A stretch of DNA of 64,000 nt from NCBI RefSeq assembly GCF_000350225.1, contig NW_005178986.1, positions 179,970-243,969 of the forward strand. The letters run 5' to 3'. Under the pieces are notes generated by a model. That model had not been told where the DNA came from. It saw nothing but the letters and a program-made list of their open reading frames with translations, and ran no database searches. Source of the DNA: Chondrus crispus (taxonomy: Eukaryota > Rhodophyta > Florideophyceae > Gigartinales > Gigartinaceae). The translations under genes were made by a program, and so were the position numbers. Shown in pieces: positions 39,744 through 50,709 of the stretch; the stretch's first letter is position 1, and each line of letters begins with the position of its first letter.

Positions 39744-40418
39744 AGCGCACACGAACGCTTACTGACATTTGACGGTGTGTGGTTTTTTACGCAGTGTCTA
39801 CGCAAGAAGAGCCCGATCCGCCTCGATTTCGGCGATTCCCCGCCAGCGACCACACGTGTCACAGTCCTACAACCAGCTCCTCCGCGCGCGCCCGCCCCAC
39901 GTGTACACGTCCCCAGAATTGCGCGCGCGCCCGCCCCACGTGTACCGCGCGCGCTGCTCCCACGTGTGCCACGGCTCCCACGCGCCCCTGCGCCAGCACC
40001 CGCACCACGTGTACCACGCGCTCCGGTCCCACGTGTTATACGTTTGCCCCCGCCTATCATTCCTACATTTCGTGGGCTACGTGTGCCACGTGCAATCGAG
40101 CGGCCGCGTGCGCGCGCGTTGCCAGCTGCACGTGTGCCACGTGCAATCGAGCGTCCGCGTGCGCGCGCGGTGCCAGCTGTCAGTGCTTTGTTGCGGAGTG
40201 TGCCCGTGTACACGTGTGACATCTGCAACTTTCATTGCACGCGCGCGGTACTGTGGGACGGGCATGCGCATACCGAGGGGCACGTGGCTCAAGTGATTCA
40301 AGCGGGCCGCACATTCCGCTGCGAGGTGTGTACGTGCACGGTGGCAAGTGCCCACGACTTTAGGCGACACCTGGCGGGCAAGAAGCACAAGAGGAAGCTC
40401 CAATCGATCACGGGATAG
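39744..40418 (+). CDS. C2H2 zinc-finger reading frame in Helitron 1, no clear start codon
   Basis: Open frame of about 225 codons directly upstream of the Rep-helicase gene. The first two thirds are repeats of Ala/Pro/Arg/Val (PRAPAPRV-like). The C-terminal part has two zinc-finger-like units: YTCDICNFHCT...H...H, and FRCEVCTCTVASAHDFRRHLAGKKH, the latter of U1/matrin C2H2 type. A TAG bounds the frame at 39741 and no ATG was found inside it, so it would need an upstream exon across the gap or a non-ATG start. Function unknown; DNA or RNA binding is inferred from the fingers. Confidence 0.45.
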   Translation, partial: SAHERLLTFDGVWFFTQCLRKKSPIRLDFGDSPPATTRVTVLQPAPPRAPAPRVHVPRIARAPAPRVPRALLPRVPRLPRAPAPAPAPRVPRAPVPRVIRLPPPIIPTFRGLRVPRAIERPRARALPAARVPRAIERPRARAVPAVSALLRSVPVYTCDICNFHCTRAVLWDGHAHTEGHVAQVIQAGRTFRCEVCTCTVASAHDFRRHLAGKKHKRKLQSITG

Positions 40419-40612
40419 TACAAGACAATAAAGGCCCTACTGTTACTTCTTTTGCTAAGTGCTCTCGCGGACGACCTAGCTGGCTGACGTTGCGTTTAGA
40501 CCTTTGAGGACTGCTTGCTACGACTCATAGCGATCTACAACGGACCCCTCGCACTTGCGTCAACCCTAGCTGCACTTGCTGAGATACCACTAGCGCGCTG
40601 GGCATAACACAA

Positions 40613-43600
40613 ATGGCGGGACCAGCAGATGAAGACGTAGCAGAAGCAAGAAGGCAGCAAAGAAACGCCCGTACAAGGGCAAGGAGAGCGCAAGAGTCGG
40701 AATCTGAAGCTCAAGCACGTCGTGAGGCAGGTCGAGCTCGGGCGAGAATCCGGAGGGGACAACACACCGAATCTGAGGCTCAAGCGCGTCGCCAAACCGC
40801 CCGGGAACGTACTGCAGCACGAAGAGCAGCAGAGACTTCTGAGCAGCGCGAAGAGCGTCTTCGTCGAAACAGGGAGAGAACCAGGGCGCGCAGAGCCGGT
40901 CAATCACGGACAGAGGGTCCCAGAGAGTCTCCAAAGCTCCGAGCAGCAACGGAACGTGCCAGAGCCTCGAATCGAGCATCTATGCAACGCACGAGACAGG
41001 CTGAGAGCACTCCTGACCGCATAACTCGATTGGAGGCCTCTCGTGTCTCAATGCAACAGAGAAGAGCTGACGCGACAACCCCAGAGAGACATGAGCGTCA
41101 AGACTCAAACCGAAGATCCACAGAAGCAGCTAGAGCGGAAGAAAATACCCCCCTCCGAGATGCACGGCGCGAAGCGGATCGCAATGCGACACGAGGAGCT
41201 AGAGCCGAGGAAATTACTCCTGCTCGTGAGGCGCGGCGAGACCTTGACCGTCTATCCACCCAACGATCAAGGGATGCACAAGACACACCGACTCGGAATG
41301 CCCGGCAACGATCCGACGGCCAGGCTCGAACGGCTTCTCGGCAGCTCTTCCCCCCACTACCCGAATCCTCGCCTTCGTTTCGCGATCTCGGCATGGTCCA
41401 TATTGAGTGTTCGCACTGCAAAGCTCTGCATTTCGTCCAAGAACGCATCGTGAGCAGCTCTGCCGCAAGGCCCATGTTTTCCACATGCTGTGGGGAGGGG
41501 AAGCTGTCACTGCCCCTTCTCACCGACCCGCCAGCTCTTCTGCGCTCTCTTCTCATCGATGATACTCCAAGGGCCCGCCGCTTCCGTAAAAACATTCGAG
41601 CATACAATTCAGCGCTGTCTATGGCGTCCGTGGTCGCCAAATGGGTGAACAGAGGGCCCGGTACTTCCAATTTTAACCCCACAATGACGATGCAGGGCGA
41701 GATGTACCATTACATGGGTCCCATGATTCCATCCGAGGGGCGGGCGCCTTCCTTTGCTTCCGTTTACATTCACGACACTGACTACGGTACTCAAACGCGC
41801 ACAAGGCTTGGCGGAGCCTCTACACAGCTGGAAGACACACTGTTAATGCAACTGACGCACATGCTGCACGAATGCAACCCCTACGTGCAGACTGTTCTCA
41901 GTATGCGAGAATGGGCTCAATCCCCTCAACCCAACACTCCAGCCCCGTACCAGATGGTCATCCATGCCGACCGCAGGCCAAGTCATGAGCACGTGCGCCG
42001 GTACAATGGTCCCGAAGCTTCTGAAGTGGCAGCTTTGATCCCTGGAAATGAAGACGGAGAGATTGGGCGAAGAGATATCGTCGTGCGCAGGCGAGGGACT
42101 CTGAACAGTAACGGGAACGAAGTGCTGGATCCAATTTCAGTCAGTCATCGTGCATACGATCCGTTGAGTTACGTGCTTTTGTTCCCGAACGGTAGAGATG
42201 GATGGTATCCAGAGCTTCGATTCTCCAGTGATGACGACGGCAGACGTACCAAGATTACTCCGATGATGTACTACGGATGGCATTTGTTCGAAAGAGCAGG
42301 CGAGTTCAGCACAATTTTGCACGCAGCGCGACTCTTTCAGCAATATTTGGTTGACCAGTTCTGCAAAGTGGAGGCAGAAAGGCTTTCGTATCTCCGCCAC
42401 AACCAGACACAGCTTCGAGCCGCCGACTACACCTCACTGCGTGACAGCCTAGGAGACTCCGGTCGTGCTGAAGATGAAGCCGATGCTGTGCGTGCGGGAC
42501 GACTGTTCATTCTCCCTTCCACGTACATTGGAGGTGACCGCTACATGAGGCAGCAGATGCACGACATCATTGCTATATCGAACCAAATTGGCCACCCGGA
42601 CATCTTCCTCACTATGACATGCAATCCAAGCTGGCCGGAGATCACAAGACCCCTACTGCCGAACCAAACGCCTCAGGACAGACCGGACCTGTGCGCACGT
42701 GTGTTTCGTCTGAAAATGAAAGATCTCATGTCCTTGGTCATCAACGAGGAAGTATTCGGAACCGTCGTTGCCCATGTACGAGTCATCGAATTTCAGAAAC
42801 GCGGTCTTCCCCACGCTCACGTTGTATTTTTCCTAGATGAAGTCTCCAAGAATGATCTGCGTACTCCCGAAAACGTCGACCGCATTATCTCTGCCGAGAT
42901 CCCGTCTGCCCAAGATCCAGAACTCCAAGAGGTCGTGCTCAAGCATATGATTCACAATCCATGTGGAGAACGCAATCCAACAGCCGTGTGCATGGGCGAG
43001 CAGTACTGCAGGAAAGGGTTTCCGAAATCGTTCAAACACGAAACCAGCCAGTCCGACAGTGAGTACTACATCACGTACCGCAGAAGGTCCCCCTCTGCAG
43101 GTGGGGTCTCCATCGAGCGACCCTCCCGTGTTGGCCGACGACAGCAATCCGTCGTGGTCGACAACTCCTGGGTCGTTCCCCACAGTCCTCTGCTTTTACG
43201 ATCATTCGCTTGCCATTTGAATTTGGAACTCTGCGTGTCACGGGTTGGCGGAATCAAGTACCTCTTCAAGTATGTTTGCAAGGGACAAGACCGAGTGACC
43301 ATGGAAATCACTGCCGAGAACGAGTGCCACGACGAGATCTCCAACTTCCAAGATGCCAGATACGTTTCGGCATCGGAGGCCGCATGGAGGTTATTCTCCT
43401 TTGACATTGTAGATCGCAATCCTCCAGTGGTCAGACTTACGGTGCATCTGCCCAACCACCATACAGTATACTTTGAGGAAGGGCGAGAGCAGGAGGCGGC
43501 GCTTCGACCAGCATCAGGTACGAAGCTGACCGAGTGGTTTAAAGCCAACGAGAAGTACCCAAGCGCGAGGCATCTTCGGTACCACAAGTTTCCAAGGTAC

Positions 43601-45742
43601 TTTACGTGGAAGACACGCACCAAGTCATGGAGTCCAAGAGCAACCCTGCGAAGACGGAACGCCACCAGCGAAGAGGAAGCCTACGATTTCAGTGGTACAG
43701 GTGCCAACGTAGTCGGTCGAATCTACACTGTCAGTCCGAGGGAGGGTGAGCGCTACTTTCTTCGCCTCCTCCTCACACAAGTGCCAGGGGCAACATCCTT
43801 CGAGAACTTGCGAAATATCGACGGCGAGCAGTGCACCAGCTTCCGACAAGCTTGCTTACGACTCGGTTTGCTGGCCGACGATGCCGAGTGGAAGCACGCA
43901 ATCCGAGATTCATTCCGGTCAAGCTTCGTTCCTCTTTCTCATCTGTTGGCTACGATTCTGGCACACTGCCAGCCTTCGGACCCTCTCTCGCTGTGGAACG
44001 ACCACCGGGACATGTTTCTCACACATATTCGCAATCGTGCACGCAGACAACCCATTCGAAGACAGCAGCTTCGCGATGATCACCACGCCACATCTTACGT
44101 ACTTCGAGAGGTACAGGAGGCTCTGCAGACCGTGCGATCCGACTGGACGCTCGCAAACTTCGGACTCCCACTGCCCGATGACAGCCTGCCCGCTTTGGAA
44201 CAGCAAAACGAGATCGAGACCCCCGAAGCACGAGCGCAGCAGTGGGAAGGGCGACTACAGACGTCGTTGCCGCTGTTGAACACAAATCAACGTCATGCCT
44301 TTGACGAAATAGTGGGCTCCTTGCTTCCAGGCGTATCCGTCTCTGCATTGCTTCAAGGATCCTTAAGCGCCGTTGCGGGACCTTCTATGCCGACACGAAG
44401 TGGTCGTATCTTCTTCCTCGATGCTCCTGGCGGAACAGGCAAAACATTCGTGCTCAGCGCCATTCAAGACTTCCTTCGTACGCGCCGTAAGCAGGTCATC
44501 GCTGTCGCTACGTCTGCTGTTGCTGCTGTGCTGCTCGACGGTGGACGCACCGCTCATTCCGTGTTCAAGATTCCCATTCCTGTATCTGCCGAAAGCACGT
44601 GCAGCTTCTCCGCAAACTCCGACACAGGCCGTACACTGCAACAAGTCGATCTCATCATATGGGACGAGATCGTCATGTGCCATCGACATTGCATTGAGAC
44701 TGTCGATCGCTCCCTTCGAGACTTGATGCAAACCGACCGGCCCTTCGGAGGAAAGTTCCTCGTGCTCGCTGGAGACTTTAGACAAATCCTTCCCGTCGTT
44801 CCGGGCGGGTCCAGAGGTCAAATCGTGAGTGCGTGCGTCAAGGCTTCCCCGCTGTATCGAGAGTGCCGATTCCTGCGCCTTACTGAGAACATGCGCCTTG
44901 CTGCTCTCCGAGCGGACCCTGCAGCAGATGTGGAGGCTCTCAACTTTCCAGAATTCCTCCTCAGCGTCGGGGAAGGCAGACTTCAAGGCGAACAGCGCCC
45001 GGAATGGATCTCACTACCACAGTCCGTTGCGTTCGAGCACACCATCCGCAATTTGTGCCTCAAGGTCTTCCAAGGCATTCGAGACAATCACGCCGACCCT
45101 GCCTGGCTCACCAAGCGCGTTATACTCACCACAAAGAACAAGCCGCTCGAGGAAGTCAACGAGGTCATCGGCAACATGATTCCGGGATCGTATCGAACGT
45201 ATTTGAGCGCAGACAAGGTCAAGAACGAAGACACCAACGCGCTGATCTATCCCACAGAAATGCTCAACACCTTGACCGCCGGATCTGCTCTACCAGACCA
45301 CAAGCTCAAGCTCAAGAAAGGCTTCATCGTCATGCTTCTGTGCAATCTCGATCCCGCTACCGGTCACGTCAACGGCGCGCGATATGTCATCGAAAACATG
45401 ACCAACAACCTGCTCTTTCTACACGTTACCACCGGGTCACACCAAGGCAACAGACTGTGTCTTCCTCGAATGCCCTGCGGACCAGGAGACGACAACTTTC
45501 CCATCCCTGGCTTCACCCGAACGCAGTTCCCCATTCGCACGTGCTTCGCCCTTACAACGAACAAAGCGCAAGGCCAATCCTTCGGTGGCCGCATTGGTCT
45601 CGACTTACGAGATCACTGCTTCTCGCACGGTCAACTCTATGTCGCACTATCAAGGACTACTCACCCAGGCAACGTCACTGTCCTCACTCGAGAGTCCAAT
45701 GAAACCACTCGAAACGTAGTGTACCCCGAGGTCCTTCAGTAG
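40613..45742 (+). CDS. Helitron Rep-helicase transposase (RepHel), intact
   Basis: Rolling-circle transposase, 1709 residues. Arg/Ala/Glu-rich N terminus (about 1-230), then a C-x2-C element near residue 263. The Helitron_like_N/Rep domain has the HUH motif PHAHVVFFLD at about 734 and the catalytic Tyr region KYLFKYVCKG at about 880-888. A PIF1-type helicase domain follows: Walker A APGGTGKT at about 1271-1278, Walker B IIWDEI at about 1348, LAGDFRQILPVV, and the terminal TNKAQGQSF and VALSRTT motifs. No internal stop or frameshift, so this copy may still be active. The start codon is the first ATG of the frame. Confidence 0.95.
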   Translation: MAGPADEDVAEARRQQRNARTRARRAQESESEAQARREAGRARARIRRGQHTESEAQARRQTARERTAARRAAETSEQREERLRRNRERTRARRAGQSRTEGPRESPKLRAATERARASNRASMQRTRQAESTPDRITRLEASRVSMQQRRADATTPERHERQDSNRRSTEAARAEENTPLRDARREADRNATRGARAEEITPAREARRDLDRLSTQRSRDAQDTPTRNARQRSDGQARTASRQLFPPLPESSPSFRDLGMVHIECSHCKALHFVQERIVSSSAARPMFSTCCGEGKLSLPLLTDPPALLRSLLIDDTPRARRFRKNIRAYNSALSMASVVAKWVNRGPGTSNFNPTMTMQGEMYHYMGPMIPSEGRAPSFASVYIHDTDYGTQTRTRLGGASTQLEDTLLMQLTHMLHECNPYVQTVLSMREWAQSPQPNTPAPYQMVIHADRRPSHEHVRRYNGPEASEVAALIPGNEDGEIGRRDIVVRRRGTLNSNGNEVLDPISVSHRAYDPLSYVLLFPNGRDGWYPELRFSSDDDGRRTKITPMMYYGWHLFERAGEFSTILHAARLFQQYLVDQFCKVEAERLSYLRHNQTQLRAADYTSLRDSLGDSGRAEDEADAVRAGRLFILPSTYIGGDRYMRQQMHDIIAISNQIGHPDIFLTMTCNPSWPEITRPLLPNQTPQDRPDLCARVFRLKMKDLMSLVINEEVFGTVVAHVRVIEFQKRGLPHAHVVFFLDEVSKNDLRTPENVDRIISAEIPSAQDPELQEVVLKHMIHNPCGERNPTAVCMGEQYCRKGFPKSFKHETSQSDSEYYITYRRRSPSAGGVSIERPSRVGRRQQSVVVDNSWVVPHSPLLLRSFACHLNLELCVSRVGGIKYLFKYVCKGQDRVTMEITAENECHDEISNFQDARYVSASEAAWRLFSFDIVDRNPPVVRLTVHLPNHHTVYFEEGREQEAALRPASGTKLTEWFKANEKYPSARHLRYHKFPRYFTWKTRTKSWSPRATLRRRNATSEEEAYDFSGTGANVVGRIYTVSPREGERYFLRLLLTQVPGATSFENLRNIDGEQCTSFRQACLRLGLLADDAEWKHAIRDSFRSSFVPLSHLLATILAHCQPSDPLSLWNDHRDMFLTHIRNRARRQPIRRQQLRDDHHATSYVLREVQEALQTVRSDWTLANFGLPLPDDSLPALEQQNEIETPEARAQQWEGRLQTSLPLLNTNQRHAFDEIVGSLLPGVSVSALLQGSLSAVAGPSMPTRSGRIFFLDAPGGTGKTFVLSAIQDFLRTRRKQVIAVATSAVAAVLLDGGRTAHSVFKIPIPVSAESTCSFSANSDTGRTLQQVDLIIWDEIVMCHRHCIETVDRSLRDLMQTDRPFGGKFLVLAGDFRQILPVVPGGSRGQIVSACVKASPLYRECRFLRLTENMRLAALRADPAADVEALNFPEFLLSVGEGRLQGEQRPEWISLPQSVAFEHTIRNLCLKVFQGIRDNHADPAWLTKRVILTTKNKPLEEVNEVIGNMIPGSYRTYLSADKVKNEDTNALIYPTEMLNTLTAGSALPDHKLKLKKGFIVMLLCNLDPATGHVNGARYVIENMTNNLLFLHVTTGSHQGNRLCLPRMPCGPGDDNFPIPGFTRTQFPIRTCFALTTNKAQGQSFGGRIGLDLRDHCFSHGQLYVALSRTTHPGNVTVLTRESNETTRNVVYPEVLQ

Positions 45743-45856
45743 TTACCAAAAAAGTAAACGCCATTGTCTTTACATACTTTCATTGCCACCCTTCCCAAAT
45801 AGTGTTCCTCCACGCTTCCTTGGCTCGGCGCGCAAAGCACGCACGGAGCCCACTTG

Positions 45857-48800
45857 TCCCCGCGTATACTAATTTCCGTGTCTGTCTGTCTGTGTGTTTG
45901 TGTATGTGTGTTCGTGCGCTCCCGCACGGGTTCTCATTGGCGCACGGGGGCGCTGCGGCGACAAGTGGCGGCCACGCGGACACGTGTAGAAAGCGGCGGG
46001 GCCGTGATTTAATTTCATTTTTTACTACAGTGACAAGTGTACTGTGCGGACTGGGGGCGGCCTGGCCGCAGGCCAGCGCGCCACTGGGACACGTGGCTAC
46101 CACGGGCACCAATGCGGCACTACAGTAGTTTACGAATTTAAATTTAACACTACAGTAGAGTAAAAATAATAATACAGCCCCGATCCGCTTCGCGTTCGCT
46201 AGCGATCCCGGCGCACACCGTGTGGAGGCAGAAAGGCTTTCGTATCTCCGCCACAACCAGACACAGCACGAGACACAGCTTCGAGGCGCCGACTACACCT
46301 CACTGCGCGACAGCCTAGGAGACTCCTGTCGTGCTGAAGATGAAGCCGATGCCGTGCGTGCGGGACGACTGTTCATTCTCCCTTTCACGTACATTGGAGG
46401 TGACCGCTATATGAGGCAGCAGATGCACGACATCATTGCTATATCGAACCAAATTGGCCACCTGGACATCTTCCTCACTATGACATGCAATCCAAGCTGG
46501 CCGGAGGTCACAAGACCCCTACTGCCGAACCAAACGCCTCAGGACAGACTGGACCTGTGCGCCCGTGTGTTTCGTCTGAAAATGAAAGATCTCATGTCCT
46601 TGGTCATCAACGAAGAAGTATTCGGAACCGTCGTTGCCCATGTACGAGTCATCGAATTTCAGAAACGCGGTCTTCCCCACGCTCACGTTGTATTTTTCCT
46701 AGATGAAGTCTCCAAGAATGATCTGCGTACTCCCGAAAACGTCGACCGCATTATCTCTGCCGAGATCCCGTCTGCCCAAGATCTAGAACTCCAAGAGGTC
46801 GTGCTCAAGCATATGATTCACAATCCATGTGGAGAACGCAATCCAACAGCCGTGTGCATGGGCGAGCAGTACTGCAGGAAAGTGTTTCCAAAATCGTTCA
46901 AACACGACACCAGCCAGTCTGACAGTGAGTACTACATCACGTACCGCAGAAGGTCCCCCTCTGCAGGTGGCGTCTCCATCGAGCGACCCTCCTGTGTTGG
47001 CCGACGACAGCAATCCGTCGTAGTCGACAACTACTGGGTCGTTCCCCACAGTCCTCTGCTTCTACGATCATTCGCTTGCCATTTGAATGTGGAACTCTGC
47101 GTGTCACGCGTTGGCGGAATCAAGTACCTCTTCAAGTATGTTTGCAAGGGACAAGACCGAGTGACCATGGAAATCACTGCCGGGAACGAGTGCCACGATG
47201 AGATCTCCAACTTCCAAGATGCCAGATACGTTTCGGCATCGGAGGCCGCATGGAGGTTATTCTCCTTTGACATTGTAGATCGCAATCCTCCAGTGGTCAG
47301 ACTTACGGTGCATCTGCCCAACCACCATACAGTATACTTGGAGGAAGGGCGAGAGCAGGAGGCGGCGCTTCGACCAGCATCAGGTACGAAGCTGACCGAG
47401 TGGTTTAAAGCCAACGAGAAGTACCCAAGCGCGAGGCATCTTCGGTACCACAAGTTTCCAAGGTACTTTACGTGGAAGACACGCACCAAGTCATGGAGTC
47501 CAAGAGCAACCCTGCGAAGACGGAACGCCACCAGCGAAGAGGAAGCCTACGATTTCAGTGGTACAGGTGCCAACGCAGTCGGTCGAATCTACACTGTCAG
47601 TCCGAGGGAGGGTGAGCGCTACTTTCTTCGCCTCCTCCTCACACAAGTGCCAGGGGCAACATCCTTCGAGAACTTGCGAAATATCGACGGCGAGCAGTGC
47701 ACCAGCTTCCGACAAGCTTGCTTACGACTCGGTTTGCTGGCCGACGATGCCGAGTGGAAGCACGCAATCCGAGATTCATTCCGGTCAAGCTTCGTTCCTC
47801 TTTCTCATCTGTTTGCTACGATTCTGGCACACTGCCAGCCTTCGGACCCTCTCTCGCTGTGGAACAACCACCTGGACATGTTTCTCACCGATATTCGCAA
47901 TCGTGCACGCAGACAACCCATTCGAAGACAGCAGCTTCGCGATGATCACCACGCCACATCTTACGTACTTGGAGAGGTACAGGAGGCTCTGCAGACCGTG
48001 CGATCCGACTGGACGCTCGCAAACTTCGGACTCCCACTGCCCGATGACAGCCTGCCCGCTTTAGAACAGCAAAACGAGATCGAGACCCCCGAAGCACGAG
48101 CGCAGCAGTGGGAAGGGCGACTACAGACGTCGTTGCCGCTGTTGAACACAAATCAACGTCATGCCTTTGACGAAATAGTGGGCTCCTTGCTTCCAGGCGT
48201 ATCCGTCTCTGCATTGCTTCAAGGATCCTTAAGCGCCGTTGCGGGACCTTCTATGCCGACACGAAGTGGTCGTCTCTTCTTCCTCGATGCTCCTGGCGGA
48301 ACAGGCAAACATTCGTGCTCAGAGCCATTCAAAACTTCCTTCGTACGCGCCGTAAGCAAGTCATCGCTGTCGCTACGTCTGCTGTTGCTGCTGTGCTGCT
48401 CGACGGTGGACGCACCGCTCATTCCGTGTTCAAGATTCCCATTCCTGTATCTGCCGAAAGCACGTGCAGCTTCTCCGCAAACTCCGACACAGGCCGTACA
48501 CTGCAACAAGTCGATCTCATCATATGGGACGAGATCGTCATGTGCCATCGACATTGCATTGAGACTGTCGATCGCTCCCTTCGAGACTTGATGCAAACCT
48601 ACCGGCCCTTCGGAGGAAAGTTCCTCGTGCTCGCTGGAGACTTTAGACAAATCCTTCCCGCCGTTCCGGGCGGGTCCAGAGGTCAAATCGTGAGTGCGTG
48701 GGTCAAGGCTTCCCCGCTGTATCGAGAGTGCCGATTCCTGCGCCTTACCGAGAACATGCGCCTTGCTGCTCTCCGAGCGGACCCTGCAGCAGATGTGGAG

Positions 48801-49722
48801 GCTCTCAACTTTCCAGAATTCCTCCTCAGCGTCGGGGAAGGCAGACTTCAAGGCGAACAGCGCCCGGAATGGATCTCACTACCACAGTCCGTTGCGTTCG
48901 AGCACACCATCCGCAATTTGTGCCTCAAGGTCTTCCAAGGCATTCGAGACAATCACGCCGACCCTGCCTGGCTCACCAAGCGCGTTATACTCACCACAAA
49001 GAACAGGCCGCTCGAGGAAGTCAACGAGGTCATCGGCAACATGATTCTGGGATCGTATCGAACGTATTTGAGCGCAGACAAGGTCGAGAACGAAGACACC
49101 AACGCCCTGATCTATCCCACAGAAATGCTCAACACCTTGACCGCCGGATCTGCTCTACCAGACCACAAGCTCAAGCTCAAGAAAGGCTTCATCGTCATGC
49201 TTCTGCGCAATCTCGATCCCGCTACCGGTCACGTCAACGGCGCGCGATATGTCATCGAGAACATGACCAACAACCTGCTCTTTCTACACGTTACCACCGG
49301 GTCACACCAAGGCAACAGACTGTGTCTTCCTCGAATGCCCTGCGGACCAGGAGACGACAACTTTCCCATCCCTGGCTTCACCCGACCGCAGTTCCCCATT
49401 CGCACGTGCTTCGCCCTTACAACGAACAAAGCGCAAGGCCAATCCTTCGGTGGCCGCATTGGTCTCGACTAACGAGATCACTGCTTCTCGCACGGTCAAC
49501 TCTATGTCGCACTATCAAGGACTACTCACCCAGTCAACGTCACTGTCCTCACTCGAGAGTCCAATGAAACCACGCGAAACGTAGTGTACCCCGAGGTCCT
49601 TCAGTAGTTACCAAAAAAAGTAAACGCCATTGTCTTTACATATTTTCATTGCCACCCTTCCCAAATAGTGTTCCTCCACGCCTCCTTGGCTCGGCGCGCG
49701 AAGCGCGCACGGAGCCCACTTG
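45857..49722 (+). mobile_element. Helitron 2, 3.9 kb, internally deleted copy
   Basis: Begins TCCCCGCGTATACTAATTTC immediately after the CTTG end of Helitron 1 and ends with the same stem-loop and ACGGAGCCCACTTG. It shares the Helitron 1 5' terminal sequence, then jumps at about 46206 to a point corresponding to 42367 in Helitron 1, so the N-terminal third of the transposase and the finger frame are missing. Confidence 0.88.
46206..49607 (+). pseudogene. truncated, frameshifted Helitron RepHel
   Basis: Nearly identical to codons from about 585 onward of the intact RepHel at 40613. Defects: the N-terminal third is deleted; a 12-bp duplication near 46265; loss of one A at about 48309 inside the Walker A coding sequence (shifts frame); and TAA at 49470-49472 where Helitron 1 has a Leu codon. 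HUH and Tyr regions are still readable. It cannot make a working transposase and would depend on Helitron 1. Confidence 0.93.
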
Positions 49723-49866
49723 TCTACAACTACTAAAATCCGTGTCTGTGTGTGTGTCTGTATGTCCTTGCGCTCCCGCGTTGCCATTGGCGCTACCGTA
49801 ACAAGTGGCGGCCACGGGCGGGGCCTGGCCGCAGGCCAGGCCGCCACGGGGACACGTGGCGGTGAC

Positions 49867-50030
49867 AAGTGGCGACAAGTGTAACATTTTAAATTAAAAT
49901 TACTGTGCGGACTGCGGGGCGGGGCCCCACTACAGTACAGGCTGACAAGTGGCGACAAGTTAAATTTTAAAATTAAAATAACTGTGCGGACTGCCGAGCG
50001 CGGCCGCGCTACAGTACACTACAAATTTTA
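49867..50030 (+). repeat. tandem duplication of about 85 bp in Helitron 3
   Basis: Two adjacent units, each containing TGGCGACAAGT, an A/T-rich TTAAATTAAAAT block, ACTGTGCGGACTGC and CTACAGTACA. The same ACTGTGCGGACTG block is single in Helitrons 1 and 2. Confidence 0.75.
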
Positions 50031-50709
50031 GCCCGGATCCGTTTAAACCGCGCCACGCAGATCTACATTGTGGGCGGAACTGCGGCGGGCACTGCGAGCA
50101 CGTGACGGCGGTGTGGTAGATGGACGCATACGACAGAGGGGCGGACGCGTGAGACACGGAGCTGCCCGAAATACCGGAGGCTCGTGGCGACGTGGGCGGG
50201 GCGGTGGTGCGCGGGGGGCTGTGCGTGAGGGGGCCGGAATTCTTCAAGGCGGAGTTGCGCAGCGCGTGGTGCTCCGACTTTGGGGGCCGGATGTGGATGC
50301 GCGGCGACGAGGAAGTGCGGGCCGGGGCGGCGACGGGCGGCGATAGGGACGGTGGGCTGCAAGATGATGGTGGGCGGAGGGCGGTTTTGGGTGTGCGGCG
50401 ATGACGTGGAGGAGATGTGGGCTGGGGCAGCGATGGGAACGGTGGGGGAGGGTAGGTAGGGGGCGCCGAAGCGGGGCAGCATGGATCACCACACTCGCCC
50501 GTGCGCGTGCGGGAGCGGAGGGCGCGGGAGCGGACCGGGCCAGAGCTGGACGGCGTGGAGCACTACAAGGGTCTTCAACCGGGCGAGCTTGCCGGGGAGC
50601 GGTGGAGGCGGGACGGCGAGTGGGCTTCAACCGGGCGAGGGTGTTGGGGGGCGGGGAAGGCGCGACGGCGAGCGGCCGCTAACTGGGTTGCTCAGAGACG
50701 GTTACCGAC

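Larger units (their letters stand above)
39345..45856 (+). mobile_element. Helitron 1, 6.5 kb, potentially autonomous
   Basis: Starts TCCCCGCGTATACTAAAATC (preceded by A) and ends with a GC stem-loop (GGCGCGCAAAGCACGC) then ACGGAGCCCACTTG. The 5' TC start and 3' hairpin are Helitron hallmarks, but the last four bases are CTTG, not CTRR. It contains an intact Rep-helicase gene. It is followed without a spacer by Helitron 2. An assembly gap lies at 39584-39731. Confidence 0.88.

Noticed and set aside
40590..41682. Minus-strand frames opposite the RepHel N terminus
   Set aside because: Shadows of the Arg/Glu-repeat coding sequence of the intact RepHel gene.
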